From Nitratireductor sp. (lineage in GTDB: Bacteria > Pseudomonadota > Alphaproteobacteria > Rhizobiales > Rhizobiaceae), in NCBI GenBank assembly GCA_020637805.1, contig JACKJU010000007.1:199850-263849 (forward strand): DNA of 64,000 nt. Direction: 5' to 3'. The notes under the pieces were generated by a model that was given only the letters and a program-made list of their open reading frames with translations, did not search any database and had not been told where the DNA came from. Below, one piece after another: positions 1 to 9,545 of this stretch. Position 1 is the first letter of the stretch. Each line of letters begins with the position of its first letter. A program made the position numbers and the translations under genes.

Positions 1-1275
1 CAGCCGCTGCTCGACGCCGTGGTCGACTTCCTGCCGTCGCCGGTCGATATTCCTGCGATCAAGGGCATCGACGTCAAGACCGAAGGCGAGATCAAGCGTA
101 AGGCTTCCGACGACGAGCCGCTCGCCATGCTTGCATTCAAGATCATGAACGACCCGTTCGTCGGTTCGCTGACCTTTGCCCGCATCTACTCGGGCAAGCT
201 GGAGAAGGGCACTTCGCTGCTCAACACGGTCAAGGAAAAGCGCGAGCGCATCGGCCGCATGCTGCAGATGCACTCGAACTCCCGCGAAGACATCGAAGTT
301 GCCTATGCAGGCGATATCGTTGCTCTCGCCGGCCTGAAAGACACCACCACCGGTGACACGCTTTGCGACCCGCTCAAGCCGGTCATTCTCGAGCGCATGG
401 AATTCCCGGATCCGGTTATCCAGATCGCCATCGAGCCGAAAACCAAGGGCGACCAGGAGAAAATGGGCATCGCGCTCAACCGCCTGGCAGCCGAAGATCC
501 GTCCTTCCGCGTCAAATCCGACGAGGAATCCGGTCAGACCATCATCGCCGGCATGGGCGAGCTTCATCTCGACATTCTCGTCGACCGCATGAAGCGCGAA
601 TTCAAGGTTGAGGCAAACGTGGGTGCTCCCCAGGTTGCCTACCGCGAAACCATCACCAAGGGCCACGAGGTCGACTACACCCACAAGAAACAGTCGGGTG
701 GTTCGGGTCAGTTCGCTCGCGTCAAGATCCTCTTCGAGCCGAATCCGGAAGGCGAGGAATTCAAGTTCGAATCCAAGATCGTCGGCGGCAACGTTCCCAA
801 GGAATACATCCCGGGCGTTCAGAAGGGTATCGAGAGCGTTCTCAACTCCGGTCCGCTGGCGGGTTTCCCGATGCTGGGCGTCAAGGCGACCCTGCTCGAC
901 GGTGCCTACCATGACGTCGACTCCTCGGTTCTGGCGTTCGAGATCGCATCGCGCGCCGCATTCCGCGAAGCCGCTCCGAAAGCCGGTGCACAGCTTCTCG
1001 AGCCGATCATGAAGGTCGAAGTCGTGACGCCGGAAGATTATGTCGGTGACGTCATCGGTGACCTGAACTCCCGCCGTGGCCAGATCCAGGGTCAGGAAAT
1101 CCGCGGCATTGCCGTCGTCGTCAATGCGCATGTGCCGCTGGCCAACATGTTCAAATACGTCGACACCCTGCGTTCGATGTCACAGGGCCGTGCCCAGTAC
1201 ACCATGCAGTTCGATCACTACGCGCCGGTGCCTACCGCAGTGGCGAAGGAAATCCAGGAAAAGTACACCGGCTAA
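1..1275 (+). CDS. fusA: Elongation factor G, C-terminal 424 residues (5' end outside window)
   Basis: EF-G is the GTPase that drives ribosomal translocation and helps recycle ribosomes. The reading frame is open from base 1, so the gene continues upstream; the G domain with its P-loop is outside the window. What is seen is the end of the G domain region, then domain II (GSLTFARIYSGKLEKG), domain III, domain IV (VGAPQVAYRETITKG and a GGSGQFARVKI stretch) and domain V, ending EIQEKYTG. The visible length fits a ~695-residue protein cut at about residue 270. tuf follows 78 bases downstream in the usual str-operon order (rpsL-rpsG-fusA-tuf). Confidence 0.97.
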   Translation, partial: QPLLDAVVDFLPSPVDIPAIKGIDVKTEGEIKRKASDDEPLAMLAFKIMNDPFVGSLTFARIYSGKLEKGTSLLNTVKEKRERIGRMLQMHSNSREDIEVAYAGDIVALAGLKDTTTGDTLCDPLKPVILERMEFPDPVIQIAIEPKTKGDQEKMGIALNRLAAEDPSFRVKSDEESGQTIIAGMGELHLDILVDRMKREFKVEANVGAPQVAYRETITKGHEVDYTHKKQSGGSGQFARVKILFEPNPEGEEFKFESKIVGGNVPKEYIPGVQKGIESVLNSGPLAGFPMLGVKATLLDGAYHDVDSSVLAFEIASRAAFREAAPKAGAQLLEPIMKVEVVTPEDYVGDVIGDLNSRRGQIQGQEIRGIAVVVNAHVPLANMFKYVDTLRSMSQGRAQYTMQFDHYAPVPTAVAKEIQEKYTG

Positions 1276-1353
1276 TCCCGGCCGGTTTAGAAGTTTCAAC
1301 CTAAATCAGCGGATGCGGCAACCGCGCCGCGATAGACAGGATGGAGAGCCACA

Positions 1354-2529
<1,176 letters not shown>

Positions 2530-2544
2530 CATATCAAAGAAGCG

Positions 2545-2569
2545 GGGCGCGCCCGCAATGAGCGCGCCC
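2545..2569 (+). terminator. GC hairpin between tuf and rpsJ
   Basis: GGGCGCGC (2545-2552) pairs perfectly with GCGCGCCC (2562-2569) around a 9-base loop and is followed by the T-rich stretch TCTTGTTTG. The stem is stable but the T run is imperfect, so this may be a partial terminator or attenuator between the str and S10 operons. Confidence 0.55.
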
Positions 2570-2600
2570 TCTTGTTTGTCGAAGGTTTGAGAAAGATAAA

Positions 2601-2909
2601 ATGAACGGCCAGAACATCCGCATCCGCCTCAAGGCGTTTGACCATCGCATCCTGGACGCTTCCACCCGTGAGATCGTTTCCACGGCGAAGCGCACGGGCG
2701 CCCAGGTCCGCGGTCCTGTACCGCTGCCGACCAGGATCGAGAAATTCACGGTCAACCGTTCGCCGCACATCGACAAGAAGAGCCGCGAACAGTTCGAAAT
2801 GCGCACGCACAAGCGGATGCTCGACATTGTCGATCCGACGCCGCAGACCGTCGATGCACTTATGAAACTTGACCTTTCCGCCGGCGTGGACGTCGAAATC
2901 AAGCTCTAA
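2601..2909 (+). CDS. rpsJ: 30S ribosomal protein S10
   Basis: S10 (NusE) is a small-subunit head protein that also joins the NusB antitermination complex. The product is 102 residues and starts MNGQNIRIRLKAFDHR, the standard S10 N-terminus, with the conserved GPVPLPT and RSPHIDKKSREQFE segments. It is the first gene of the S10 cluster. The gap of 71 bases from tuf holds a hairpin, so a promoter or processing point for the S10 operon probably lies near here; no convincing promoter was picked by eye. Confidence 0.99.
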   Translation: MNGQNIRIRLKAFDHRILDASTREIVSTAKRTGAQVRGPVPLPTRIEKFTVNRSPHIDKKSREQFEMRTHKRMLDIVDPTPQTVDALMKLDLSAGVDVEIKL

Positions 2910-2975
2910 GGAGCGCGGCAAGGGGAAACTGGAGACGGGGCGTTCGCCCTGAACCCGATTAGAGGAATTGAACCG

Positions 2976-3791
2976 ATGCGTTCAGGTGTAATTGCACAGA
3001 AGCTGGGAATGACCCGCATCTACACGGATGAGGGTGCACAGGTCCCGGTCACCGTTTTGAAACTGGACAACCTGCAGGTCGTGGCGACGCGCACCGAGGA
3101 CAAGCATGGCTACACCGCCGTGCAGCTTGGCGCCGGCATGGCCAAGGCCAAGAACACCTCGCGTCCGATGCGTGGCCATTTCGCAGCCGCCAAGGTTGAG
3201 CCGAAGCGCAAGGTTGCCGAGTTCCGCGTGAGCCCGGACAACATGCTGGAAGTCGGTTCCGAGATCATTGCCGGCCACTATCTGCCTGGCCAGTATGTCG
3301 ATGTGACCGGCACTTCGATCGGCAAGGGCTTTGCCGGCGTCATGAAGCGTCACAACTTCGGTGGTGGCCGCGCGACGCACGGTAACTCGCTTTCGCACCG
3401 CGCACACGGCTCCACCGGTCAGTGCCAGGATCCCGGCAAGGTGTTCAAGGGCAAGAAGATGGCCGGCCACATGGGCGCTGCCCGCGTGACCACCCAGAAC
3501 CTTGAAATCGTCCGCATCGACAACGATCGCGGCCTGGTTCTGGTCAAGGGTGCAGTTCCCGGTTCCAAGGGAAGCTGGGTCATGATCCGCGATGCCGTTA
3601 AGAAACCGATCCCGGAAGGCGTGCTGTTCCCGGCTGCACTGAGGGAAGACATCAAGGCAGCCGAAAAGGCCGCCGAGGAAGCCGAGGCGCAGATTGCCGA
3701 GCAGGAAGCTGCAGCAGCAGCCGAAGCCGCAGCCGCCGAACAGGCAGCTCTCGAGCAGGCGCAGGCCGATGCCGCGAAAGAGGGTGAATGA
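2976..3791 (+). CDS. rplC: 50S ribosomal protein L3 with Ala/Glu-rich C-terminal tail
   Basis: L3 binds 23S rRNA near the peptidyl transferase centre and nucleates 50S assembly. The 271-residue product starts MRSGVIAQKLGMTRIY and has the conserved GTSIGKGFAGVMKRHNF and GHMGAARVT loops. The globular fold ends near residue 225; the remaining ~45 residues are almost only Ala, Glu and Gln (EDIKAAEKAAEEAEAQIAEQ and on), predicted as a charged helix. Most bacterial L3 proteins are about 205-215 residues; rhizobial L3 proteins are often longer, and this tail is at the long end. The stop overlaps the rplD start, so the two are translationally coupled. Confidence 0.98.
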   Translation: MRSGVIAQKLGMTRIYTDEGAQVPVTVLKLDNLQVVATRTEDKHGYTAVQLGAGMAKAKNTSRPMRGHFAAAKVEPKRKVAEFRVSPDNMLEVGSEIIAGHYLPGQYVDVTGTSIGKGFAGVMKRHNFGGGRATHGNSLSHRAHGSTGQCQDPGKVFKGKKMAGHMGAARVTTQNLEIVRIDNDRGLVLVKGAVPGSKGSWVMIRDAVKKPIPEGVLFPAALREDIKAAEKAAEEAEAQIAEQEAAAAAEAAAAEQAALEQAQADAAKEGE

Positions 3792-4414
3792 CAATGGAAC
3801 TGAATGTAACCACGCTTGACGGCAAGGCTTCCGGCAAGATCACTCTTGCCGACGAGATCTTCGGTCTCGAGCCGCGCGCCGACCTGATACAGCGCATGGT
3901 GCGCTATCAGCTTGCAAAACGCCGTGCGGGCACCCACGACGTCAAGAACCGTGCGGAAGTTTCGCGCACCGGTTCCAAGATGTACAAGCAGAAGGGTACG
4001 GGCCGCGCCCGTCACTCCTCCGCCCGCGCTCCGCAGTTCCGCGGTGGCGGTCGTGCCTTCGGCCCGACCCCGCGCGACCATGGCTTCGATCTGCCCAAGA
4101 AGGTTCGTGCGCTTGCACTGCGTCACGCGCTTTCCGCCAAGCAGGCCGAGGGCGGCATCGTCATCGTCGACGATCTCGCAGCCAAGGAAGCCAAGACCTC
4201 GTCACTGCGCGGCCAGCTTTCCAAGCTTGGCGCAGCCAACGCCCTGTTCGTCGGCGGCGCTGAACTCGACAACAATTTCCGCCTCGCCGCGCGCAATATC
4301 CCGAACGTGGATGTTCTGCCGGTTCAGGGCATCAACGTTTACGACATCCTGCGCCGCGAGAAGCTTGTGCTTTCCAAGGCCGCTGTCGAAGCACTGGAGG
4401 CTCGCTTCAAATGA
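3788..4414 (+). CDS. rplD: 50S ribosomal protein L4
   Basis: L4 binds 23S rRNA and lines the exit tunnel; in gamma-proteobacteria it also represses its own S10 operon. The product is 208 residues if the ATG overlapping the rplC stop (ATGA) is used; an ATG two codons later (MELNVTT) is an equally plausible start. The tunnel loop and the RNA-binding segment KMYKQKGTGRARHSSARAPQ are intact. There is no clear E. coli-type S10 leader in the window, so L4 autoregulation by that route is unlikely. It overlaps rplW by four bases. Confidence 0.98.
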   Translation: MTMELNVTTLDGKASGKITLADEIFGLEPRADLIQRMVRYQLAKRRAGTHDVKNRAEVSRTGSKMYKQKGTGRARHSSARAPQFRGGGRAFGPTPRDHGFDLPKKVRALALRHALSAKQAEGGIVIVDDLAAKEAKTSSLRGQLSKLGAANALFVGGAELDNNFRLAARNIPNVDVLPVQGINVYDILRREKLVLSKAAVEALEARFK

Positions 4415-4704
4415 CCTCGATTCATCATTATGACGTGATCGTCTCCCCGGTAATCACCGAGAAATCGACGATGGCTTCCGAAGCCAACCAGGTCGTTTTC
4501 AACGTTGCGCGCAACGCCACCAAGAGCGAGATCAAGGCCGCTGTCGAAGGCCTGTTCAACGTCAAGGTTGCAGCCGTCAACACCCTGGTCCGCAAGGGCA
4601 AGGTAAAACGCTTCCGCGGCATCATCGGCCGTCAGAGCAATGTCAAGAAGGCTATCGTCACGCTGGCTGAAGGTCAGTCCATCGACGTGACGACCGGCCT
4701 CTGA
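4411..4704 (+). CDS. rplW: 50S ribosomal protein L23
   Basis: L23 sits at the tunnel exit and is the docking site for signal recognition particle and trigger factor. The 97-residue product has the family core SPVITEKSTMASEANQ at the N-terminus and the VNTLVRKGKVKRFRG loop that reaches into the tunnel. The ATGA overlap with rplD shows coupled translation. Length is normal for the family. rplB follows after 28 bases. Confidence 0.98.
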   Translation: MTSIHHYDVIVSPVITEKSTMASEANQVVFNVARNATKSEIKAAVEGLFNVKVAAVNTLVRKGKVKRFRGIIGRQSNVKKAIVTLAEGQSIDVTTGL

Positions 4705-4732
4705 GAAAATACGAAGGCAAGGGTTTAAAACC

Positions 4733-5566
4733 ATGGCACTCAAGAAGTTCAATCCGGTCACGCCAGGCACGCGCCAGCTGGTGATTGTCGACCGTTCGGA
4801 ACTGTGGAAGGGCAAGCCGGTCAAGACGCTGACCGAGGGCCTTACCAAGTCCGGCGGCCGCAACAACTACGGTCGTGTGACTGCATTCCAGCGTGGCGGC
4901 GGTCACAAGCGCGCCTATCGCATGATCGATTTCAAGCGCCGCAAGTGGGACGTGCAGGGCACCGTAGAGCGCCTGGAATACGACCCGAACCGCACCGCTT
5001 TCATCGCTCTGGTGAAGTATGACGACGGCGAGCTGGCCTACATCCTGGCTCCGCAGCGTCTTGCTGCCGGCGACAAGGTTATTGCCGGTGCTTCGGTTGA
5101 CGTGAAGCCGGGCAACGCCATGCCGCTCAAGGCGATCCCGGTCGGTTCCATCATTCACAACGTCGAGATGAAGCCGATGAAAGGCGCTCAGATCGCCCGT
5201 TCGGCAGGCACCTATGCCCAGCTCGTCGGCCGCGATGGCGCCTATGCAATCCTTCGCCTGAACTCCGGCGAGCAGCGCCTCATTCACGGCGACTGCATGG
5301 CCACGATCGGTGCGGTGTCCAACCCGGACAACTCCAACACCAACAAGGGCAAGGCAGGCCGCTCGCGCTGGCTCGGCAAGCGCCCGCAGGTTCGCGGTGT
5401 TGCCATGAACCCGGTCGACCACCCGCACGGTGGTGGTGAAGGCCGCACCTCTGGTGGCCGCCACCCGGTTACCCCGTGGGGCAAGCCGACCAAGGGCAAG
5501 CGTACCCGGACGAACAAGTCGTCCAATAAATTCATCATGCGTTCGCGCCATCAGCGCAAGAAATAA
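4733..5566 (+). CDS. rplB: 50S ribosomal protein L2
   Basis: L2 is an essential rRNA-binding protein at the subunit interface, needed for subunit joining and peptidyl transfer. The 277-residue product starts MALKKFNPVTPGTRQLVIVD and carries the signature NPVDHPHGGGEGRT in the C-terminal domain, including the invariant His of that loop. Length and order between rplW and rpsS are standard. Confidence 0.99.
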   Translation: MALKKFNPVTPGTRQLVIVDRSELWKGKPVKTLTEGLTKSGGRNNYGRVTAFQRGGGHKRAYRMIDFKRRKWDVQGTVERLEYDPNRTAFIALVKYDDGELAYILAPQRLAAGDKVIAGASVDVKPGNAMPLKAIPVGSIIHNVEMKPMKGAQIARSAGTYAQLVGRDGAYAILRLNSGEQRLIHGDCMATIGAVSNPDNSNTNKGKAGRSRWLGKRPQVRGVAMNPVDHPHGGGEGRTSGGRHPVTPWGKPTKGKRTRTNKSSNKFIMRSRHQRKK

Positions 5567-5578
5567 GGGGGCGGGATA

Positions 5579-5857
5579 GTGACTCGTTCAGTCTGGAAAG
5601 GTCCGTTCGTGGACGGATACCTGCTCAAGAAAGCAGACAAGGTGCGCCAGGGCGGCCGCAGCGAAGTGATCAAGACCTGGAGCCGCCGCTCCACGATCCT
5701 GCCTCAGTTCGTCGGTCTGACCTTCGGCGTTTACAACGGCCAGAAGCACATTCCAGTTCTCGTTTCCGAGGACATGGTTGGCCACAAGTTGGGCGAATTC
5801 TCTCCGTCGCGTACCTACTACGGTCACGGCGCGGACAAGAAAGCGAAGAGGAAGTAA
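5579..5857 (+). CDS. rpsS: 30S ribosomal protein S19 (GTG start)
   Basis: S19 forms a head complex with S13 and contacts the A-site tRNA. The 92-residue product reads TRSVWKGPFVDGYLLKKA after a GTG initiator; no ATG is available in frame that would keep the conserved N-terminus. The AGGGGGCGG stretch upstream acts as ribosome binding site. The C-terminal HKLGEFSPSRTYYGHGADKK motif is typical of the family. Confidence 0.98.
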   Translation: MTRSVWKGPFVDGYLLKKADKVRQGGRSEVIKTWSRRSTILPQFVGLTFGVYNGQKHIPVLVSEDMVGHKLGEFSPSRTYYGHGADKKAKRK

Positions 5858-5859
5858 CG

Positions 5860-6243
5860 ATGGGCAAGCCCAAGCGTGAGCGGGTGCTGAAGGACAACGA
5901 GGCGCGGGCCGTAACCCGCACCATCCGTGTCAGCCCGCAGAAACTCAACCTGGTTGCCTCGGCCATTCGCGGCAAGAAGGTCCAGACGGCACTTGCCGAT
6001 CTCACCTTCTCGCGCAAGCGCATTGCCGACACTGTCAAGAAGACGCTGGAATCGGCAATCGCCAATGCTGAAAACAACCACGACCTCGATGTCGACAACC
6101 TGATCGTCGCCGAAGCCTATGTCGGCAAGTCGATCACGCTGAAGCGGTTCCATGTTCGCGGCCGTGGCCGTGCAAGCCGCATCCTGCGTCCGTTCTCGCA
6201 TCTGACCATCGTGGTTCGCGAAGTAGAAGAGGAGGCCGCCTGA
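5860..6243 (+). CDS. rplV: 50S ribosomal protein L22
   Basis: L22 lines the exit tunnel with a long beta-hairpin and contacts several 23S rRNA domains. The 127-residue product contains the core RTIRVSPQKLNLVASAIRGK and the hairpin FHVRGRGRASRILRPFSHLT, where macrolide-resistance changes occur in other bacteria; nothing here looks altered. It follows rpsS after two bases and its TGA shares a base with the ATG of rpsC. Confidence 0.98.
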   Translation: MGKPKRERVLKDNEARAVTRTIRVSPQKLNLVASAIRGKKVQTALADLTFSRKRIADTVKKTLESAIANAENNHDLDVDNLIVAEAYVGKSITLKRFHVRGRGRASRILRPFSHLTIVVREVEEEAA

Positions 6244-6941
6244 TGGGTCAGAAAGTCAATCCCGTAGGCCTGCGCCTTGGCATCAACAAGACCTGGGATT
6301 CGCGCTGGTTCGCTACCAGCGGCGAGTACGGTCAGCTGCTTCATGAGGATCTGAAGATCCGCAAGTACCTGGAAAAGGAACTCCAGGCTGCGTCGATCTC
6401 CAAGATCGTCATCGAGCGTCCGCACAAGAAATGCCGCATCACCATTCATGCTGCCCGCCCGGGCATCATCATTGGCAAGAAGGGCGCCGACATCGAGAAG
6501 CTTCGCAGGAAGGTTGCCGAGATGACGGACTCCGAAGTGCACATCAACATCGTTGAAGTGCGCAAGCCGGAAATCGACGCAACGATCGTTGCCCAGTCGA
6601 TCGCCCAGCAGCTCGAACGCCGTATCGCGTTCCGCCGCGCCATGAAGCGTGCTGTCCAGTCGGCCATCCGTCTTGGCGCACAGGGCATCCGTATCAACTG
6701 CTCCGGCCGTCTTGGCGGTGCAGAGATCGCCCGCATGGAATGGTACCGCGAAGGCCGCGTGCCGCTTCACACCCTGCGTGCCGACATCGATTACGGCACC
6801 GCCGAGGCGACTACCGCCTACGGCATCTGCGGCGTGAAGGTCTGGATCTTCAAGGGTGAGATCCTTGAACACGATCCGATGGCTTCCGAGCGCCGTGCGG
6901 TTGAAGGAAATGACCAGGGAGGCCGCCGCCAGGACGCCTGA
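6243..6941 (+). CDS. rpsC: 30S ribosomal protein S3
   Basis: S3 is a small-subunit head protein at the mRNA entry site with helicase-like function. The product is 232 residues: an N-terminal part starting MGQKVNPVGLRLGINK, a type II KH domain with the GIIIGKKGADIEKLRRKV loop, and the conserved C-terminal S3 domain (GRLGGAEIARMEWYREG). A short charged tail ends the protein. The start overlaps the rplV stop by one base (TGATG). Confidence 0.99.
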   Translation: MGQKVNPVGLRLGINKTWDSRWFATSGEYGQLLHEDLKIRKYLEKELQAASISKIVIERPHKKCRITIHAARPGIIIGKKGADIEKLRRKVAEMTDSEVHINIVEVRKPEIDATIVAQSIAQQLERRIAFRRAMKRAVQSAIRLGAQGIRINCSGRLGGAEIARMEWYREGRVPLHTLRADIDYGTAEATTAYGICGVKVWIFKGEILEHDPMASERRAVEGNDQGGRRQDA

Positions 6942-6980
6942 TTGCGTCCCGGGGCCTTCTGAACAACAGGAAGAAGAACA

Positions 6981-7394
6981 ATGCTGCAGCCGAAGCGTAC
7001 AAAATTCCGCAAACAGCACAAGGGCCGCATCCACGGCACGGCCAAGGGCGGCACCGAACTGAACTTCGGCGCCTACGGCCTGAAGGCTCAGGAGCCCGAG
7101 CGCGTTACCGCCCGCCAGATCGAGGCGGCACGCCGCGCGATCACCCGTCACATGAAACGTGCCGGCCGCGTGTGGATCCGCATTTTCCCGGACCTTCCGG
7201 TAACCTCGAAACCTACCGAGGTCCGCATGGGTAAGGGCAAGGGTTCCGTGGACTACTGGGCATGCCGTGTGGCTCCGGGCCGCATCATGTTCGAAATCGA
7301 CGGCGTTTCCGAGGACATTGCCCGTGAGGCACTGCGTCTGGGCGCCATGAAACTGCCGATCAAGACCCGCTTCGTTCAGCGTATCGCTGACTGA
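6981..7394 (+). CDS. rplP: 50S ribosomal protein L16
   Basis: L16 helps organise the A-site region of the 50S subunit and is close to the peptidyl transferase centre. The 137-residue product starts MLQPKRTKFRKQHKGRIHG, the invariant start of the family, and has the RMGKGKGSVDYWACRVAPG loop with the conserved Arg that is hydroxylated in some proteobacteria. A GGAAGAAGAA ribosome binding site precedes it. Confidence 0.99.
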   Translation: MLQPKRTKFRKQHKGRIHGTAKGGTELNFGAYGLKAQEPERVTARQIEAARRAITRHMKRAGRVWIRIFPDLPVTSKPTEVRMGKGKGSVDYWACRVAPGRIMFEIDGVSEDIAREALRLGAMKLPIKTRFVQRIAD

Positions 7395-7425
7395 ACCGGC
7401 GGCAGAGGATAAGGGAAGTCAAGCC

Positions 7426-7629
7426 ATGAAGGCCAGTGACGTTAGAACAATGACCGACGACCAGCTCAAGGACGAGCTTGCCAAGCTCAAGAAGGAGCAG
7501 TTCAACCTGCGCTTCCAGCAGGCAACCGGCCAGATCGAGAACACGGCGCGCATGCGTCAGGTTCGTCGCGATATTGCACGCATTCAGACCATTGCCCGCC
7601 AAAAGCAGGCATCTGAAGCCAAGGCATAA
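7426..7629 (+). CDS. rpmC: 50S ribosomal protein L29
   Basis: L29 is a small two-helix protein beside L23 at the tunnel exit. The 67-residue product starts MKASDVRTMTDDQLKDELAK, with the typical long antiparallel helices and the ENTARMRQVRRDIARIQT segment. Length is normal for the family. rpsQ follows after 12 bases. Confidence 0.97.
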   Translation: MKASDVRTMTDDQLKDELAKLKKEQFNLRFQQATGQIENTARMRQVRRDIARIQTIARQKQASEAKA

Positions 7630-7641
7630 GGAAGGTTTACG

Positions 7642-7872
7642 ATGCCAAAACGCGTATTGCAGGGGACTGTGGTCAGCGACAAGAACGACAAGACGGTCGT
7701 GGTAAGGGTAGAGCGCCGCTTCACCCACCCGCTGTTCAAGAAAACCGTTCGCCGCACCAAGAACTACAAGGCCCACGACGAGGCAAACAGGTTCAAGGTG
7801 GGAGACGAGGTGTTCATCGAGGAATGCCGTCCGATCTCCAGGGACAAACGCTGGACGGTAGTGGACGCCTAA
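7642..7872 (+). CDS. rpsQ: 30S ribosomal protein S17
   Basis: S17 is a primary 16S rRNA-binding OB-fold protein. The 76-residue product contains QGTVVSDKNDKTVVVRVER and the conserved ECRPISRDKRWTVV end. It is the last gene of the classical S10 operon; the following 83-base gap has a hairpin that may mark the S10/spc boundary. Confidence 0.97.
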   Translation: MPKRVLQGTVVSDKNDKTVVVRVERRFTHPLFKKTVRRTKNYKAHDEANRFKVGDEVFIEECRPISRDKRWTVVDA

Positions 7873-7907
7873 GTCCGCGAAATCCGGTTCGGAATATTGG
7901 CCAACAA

Positions 7908-7929
7908 GGGCGCCTTCAAAGAAGCGCCC
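7908..7929 (+). promoter_or_regulatory. Hairpin at S10/spc junction
   Basis: GGGCGC (7908-7913) pairs with GCGCCC (7924-7929); the inner TTC/GAA bases can extend the stem past a bulged C. It lies in the only sizeable gap between rpsQ and rplN and is followed by GTTCATATT rather than a clean T run. It could be a weak terminator or an RNA processing site; function is inferred from position only. Confidence 0.4.
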
Positions 7930-7955
7930 GTTCATATTGAAGAAGGTAGCCAGTC

Positions 7956-8324
7956 ATGATTCAGATGCAAACAAACCTCGATGTTGCCGACAATTCCGGT
8001 GCACGTCGTGTTATGTGCATCAAGGTGCTGGGCGGTTCCAAAAGGAAATACGCCTCGGTTGGTGACATTATCGTGGTTTCCGTTAAGGAAGCCATTCCGC
8101 GCGGCCGCGTGAAGAAGGGCGATGTGATGAAGGCGGTTGTCGTACGTACCGCCAAGGACATCCGTCGCGCAGACGGCAGCGTCATTCGTTTTGACGGCAA
8201 TGCCGCCGTCCTCGTGAACAACAACAAAGAGCCAATCGGTACACGTATCTTCGGGCCCGTTCCGCGCGAACTCCGCGCCAAGAACCACATGAAGATCATC
8301 TCCCTGGCCCCCGAAGTTCTCTAA
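7956..8324 (+). CDS. rplN: 50S ribosomal protein L14
   Basis: L14 lies at the subunit interface and forms part of two inter-subunit bridges; it is the target of the silencing factor RsfS. The 122-residue product starts MIQMQTNLDVADNSGARRV, the invariant family start, and has the conserved FDGNAAVLVNN and GTRIFGPVPRELR segments. It opens the spc part of the cluster. Confidence 0.99.
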   Translation: MIQMQTNLDVADNSGARRVMCIKVLGGSKRKYASVGDIIVVSVKEAIPRGRVKKGDVMKAVVVRTAKDIRRADGSVIRFDGNAAVLVNNNKEPIGTRIFGPVPRELRAKNHMKIISLAPEVL

Positions 8325-8336
8325 GGAGCGAACCCC

Positions 8337-8651
8337 ATGCAGAAAATCCGTAAAGGTGACCGGGTGGTCGTCCTTGCCGGCAAGGACAAGGGCCGCACCG
8401 GCGAGATCGTCAAGATGATGCCGAAAGAGGGCAAGGCCCTTGTCTCCGGCATCAACCTGGTCAAGCGCCACCAGCGCCAGACCCAGACCGCCGAGGCCGG
8501 CATCGTGACCAAGGAAGCGCCGATCCAGATTTCGAATCTGGCGCTCGCCGACCCGAAAGACGGCAAACCGACCCGCGTCGGTTTCAAGATCATGGACGAC
8601 GGACGCAAGGTCCGCGTCGCTAAGCGTTCCGGAGATGTGATCGATGGCTGA
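8337..8651 (+). CDS. rplX: 50S ribosomal protein L24
   Basis: L24 starts 50S assembly by binding the 5' end of 23S rRNA. The 104-residue product has an N-terminal KOW motif (KIRKGDRVVVLAGKDKGRTG) and the GINLVKRHQRQT segment. Its last eight bases overlap the start of rplE, so translation of the two is coupled. Confidence 0.98.
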   Translation: MQKIRKGDRVVVLAGKDKGRTGEIVKMMPKEGKALVSGINLVKRHQRQTQTAEAGIVTKEAPIQISNLALADPKDGKPTRVGFKIMDDGRKVRVAKRSGDVIDG

Positions 8652-9198
8652 AGCATATACCCCGCGCCTTCGCCAGCGTTATGACGAAGTCATTCGCCAG
8701 AAGCTGACCGAGGAATTCGGTTACAAGAACCCGATGGAAGTACCGCGCCTTGAGAAGATCGTTCTCAACATGGGCGTAGGCGAGTCGACGGCTGACTCCA
8801 AGAAAGCCCAGATCGCTGCGGACGACCTTTCCATGATCGCCGGCCAGAAGGCCGTCGTCACCCGCGCCCGCAAGTCGGTCGCCACCTTCAAGGTGCGCGA
8901 AGGCATGCCGCTGGGTGCAAAAGTTACGCTGCGCAAGGCGCAGATGTATGAGTTCCTCGACCGCATGATCAACATCGCGCTGCCGCGCGTTCGCGACTTC
9001 CGCGGTCTGAACCCCAAGAGCTTTGATGGCCACGGCAACTATGCCATGGGCATCAAGGAACACATCGTGTTCCCGGAAATCAACTACGACAAGGTAGATC
9101 AGATCTGGGGCATGGACGTCATCGTTTGTACGACGGCGAATTCGGATGATGAAGCCCGCGCACTGCTGCGCGAGTTCAACTTCCCGTTCCGTCAGTAA
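8644..9198 (+). CDS. rplE: 50S ribosomal protein L5
   Basis: L5 binds 5S rRNA in the central protuberance and contacts P-site tRNA. The 184-residue product has the family signature LEKIVLNMGVGESTADSKK and the C-terminal GMDVIVCTTANSDDEARALL. The start lies inside the end of rplX (ATG at 8644), which fits the coupled arrangement usual for L24-L5. Confidence 0.99.
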   Translation: MAEAYTPRLRQRYDEVIRQKLTEEFGYKNPMEVPRLEKIVLNMGVGESTADSKKAQIAADDLSMIAGQKAVVTRARKSVATFKVREGMPLGAKVTLRKAQMYEFLDRMINIALPRVRDFRGLNPKSFDGHGNYAMGIKEHIVFPEINYDKVDQIWGMDVIVCTTANSDDEARALLREFNFPFRQ

Positions 9199-9227
9199 CG
9201 GCAAGCGTAGAGAAGGACGAAAAACTT

Positions 9228-9533
9228 ATGGCCAAGGTAAGTGCTGTAGAAAAGAATAAGCGTCGCCGCATGCAGGTTGCAAAAGATGCAGCCAAGCGCG
9301 CAGCGCTCAAGGAAATCATCATGAACAAGTCGCTCTCCATGGAAGAGCGCTTCAAGGCTCAGCTCAAGCTGGCCGACATGCCGCGTGATGGTTCCAAGAC
9401 GCGTATCCGCAACCGTTGCGAAGTGTCGGGCCGTCCGCGCGCCTACTATCGCAAGCTGAAGATGTCCCGTATTGCCCTGCGCGAACTTGGTTCCGCCGGC
9501 AAGGTCCCGGGCATCGTCAAGTCCAGCTGGTAA
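9228..9533 (+). CDS. rpsN: 30S ribosomal protein S14 (zinc-free type)
   Basis: S14 is a 16S rRNA-binding head protein. At 101 residues it is the long form. It has only one Cys (RNRCEVSGRPRAYYRKL), so it is the zinc-independent type rather than the short zinc-ribbon form. The C-terminal LRELGSAGKVPGIVKSSW is standard. Between rplE and rpsH, as in most alphaproteobacteria. Confidence 0.98.
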   Translation: MAKVSAVEKNKRRRMQVAKDAAKRAALKEIIMNKSLSMEERFKAQLKLADMPRDGSKTRIRNRCEVSGRPRAYYRKLKMSRIALRELGSAGKVPGIVKSSW

Positions 9534-9545
9534 GGAGTACGCAAC

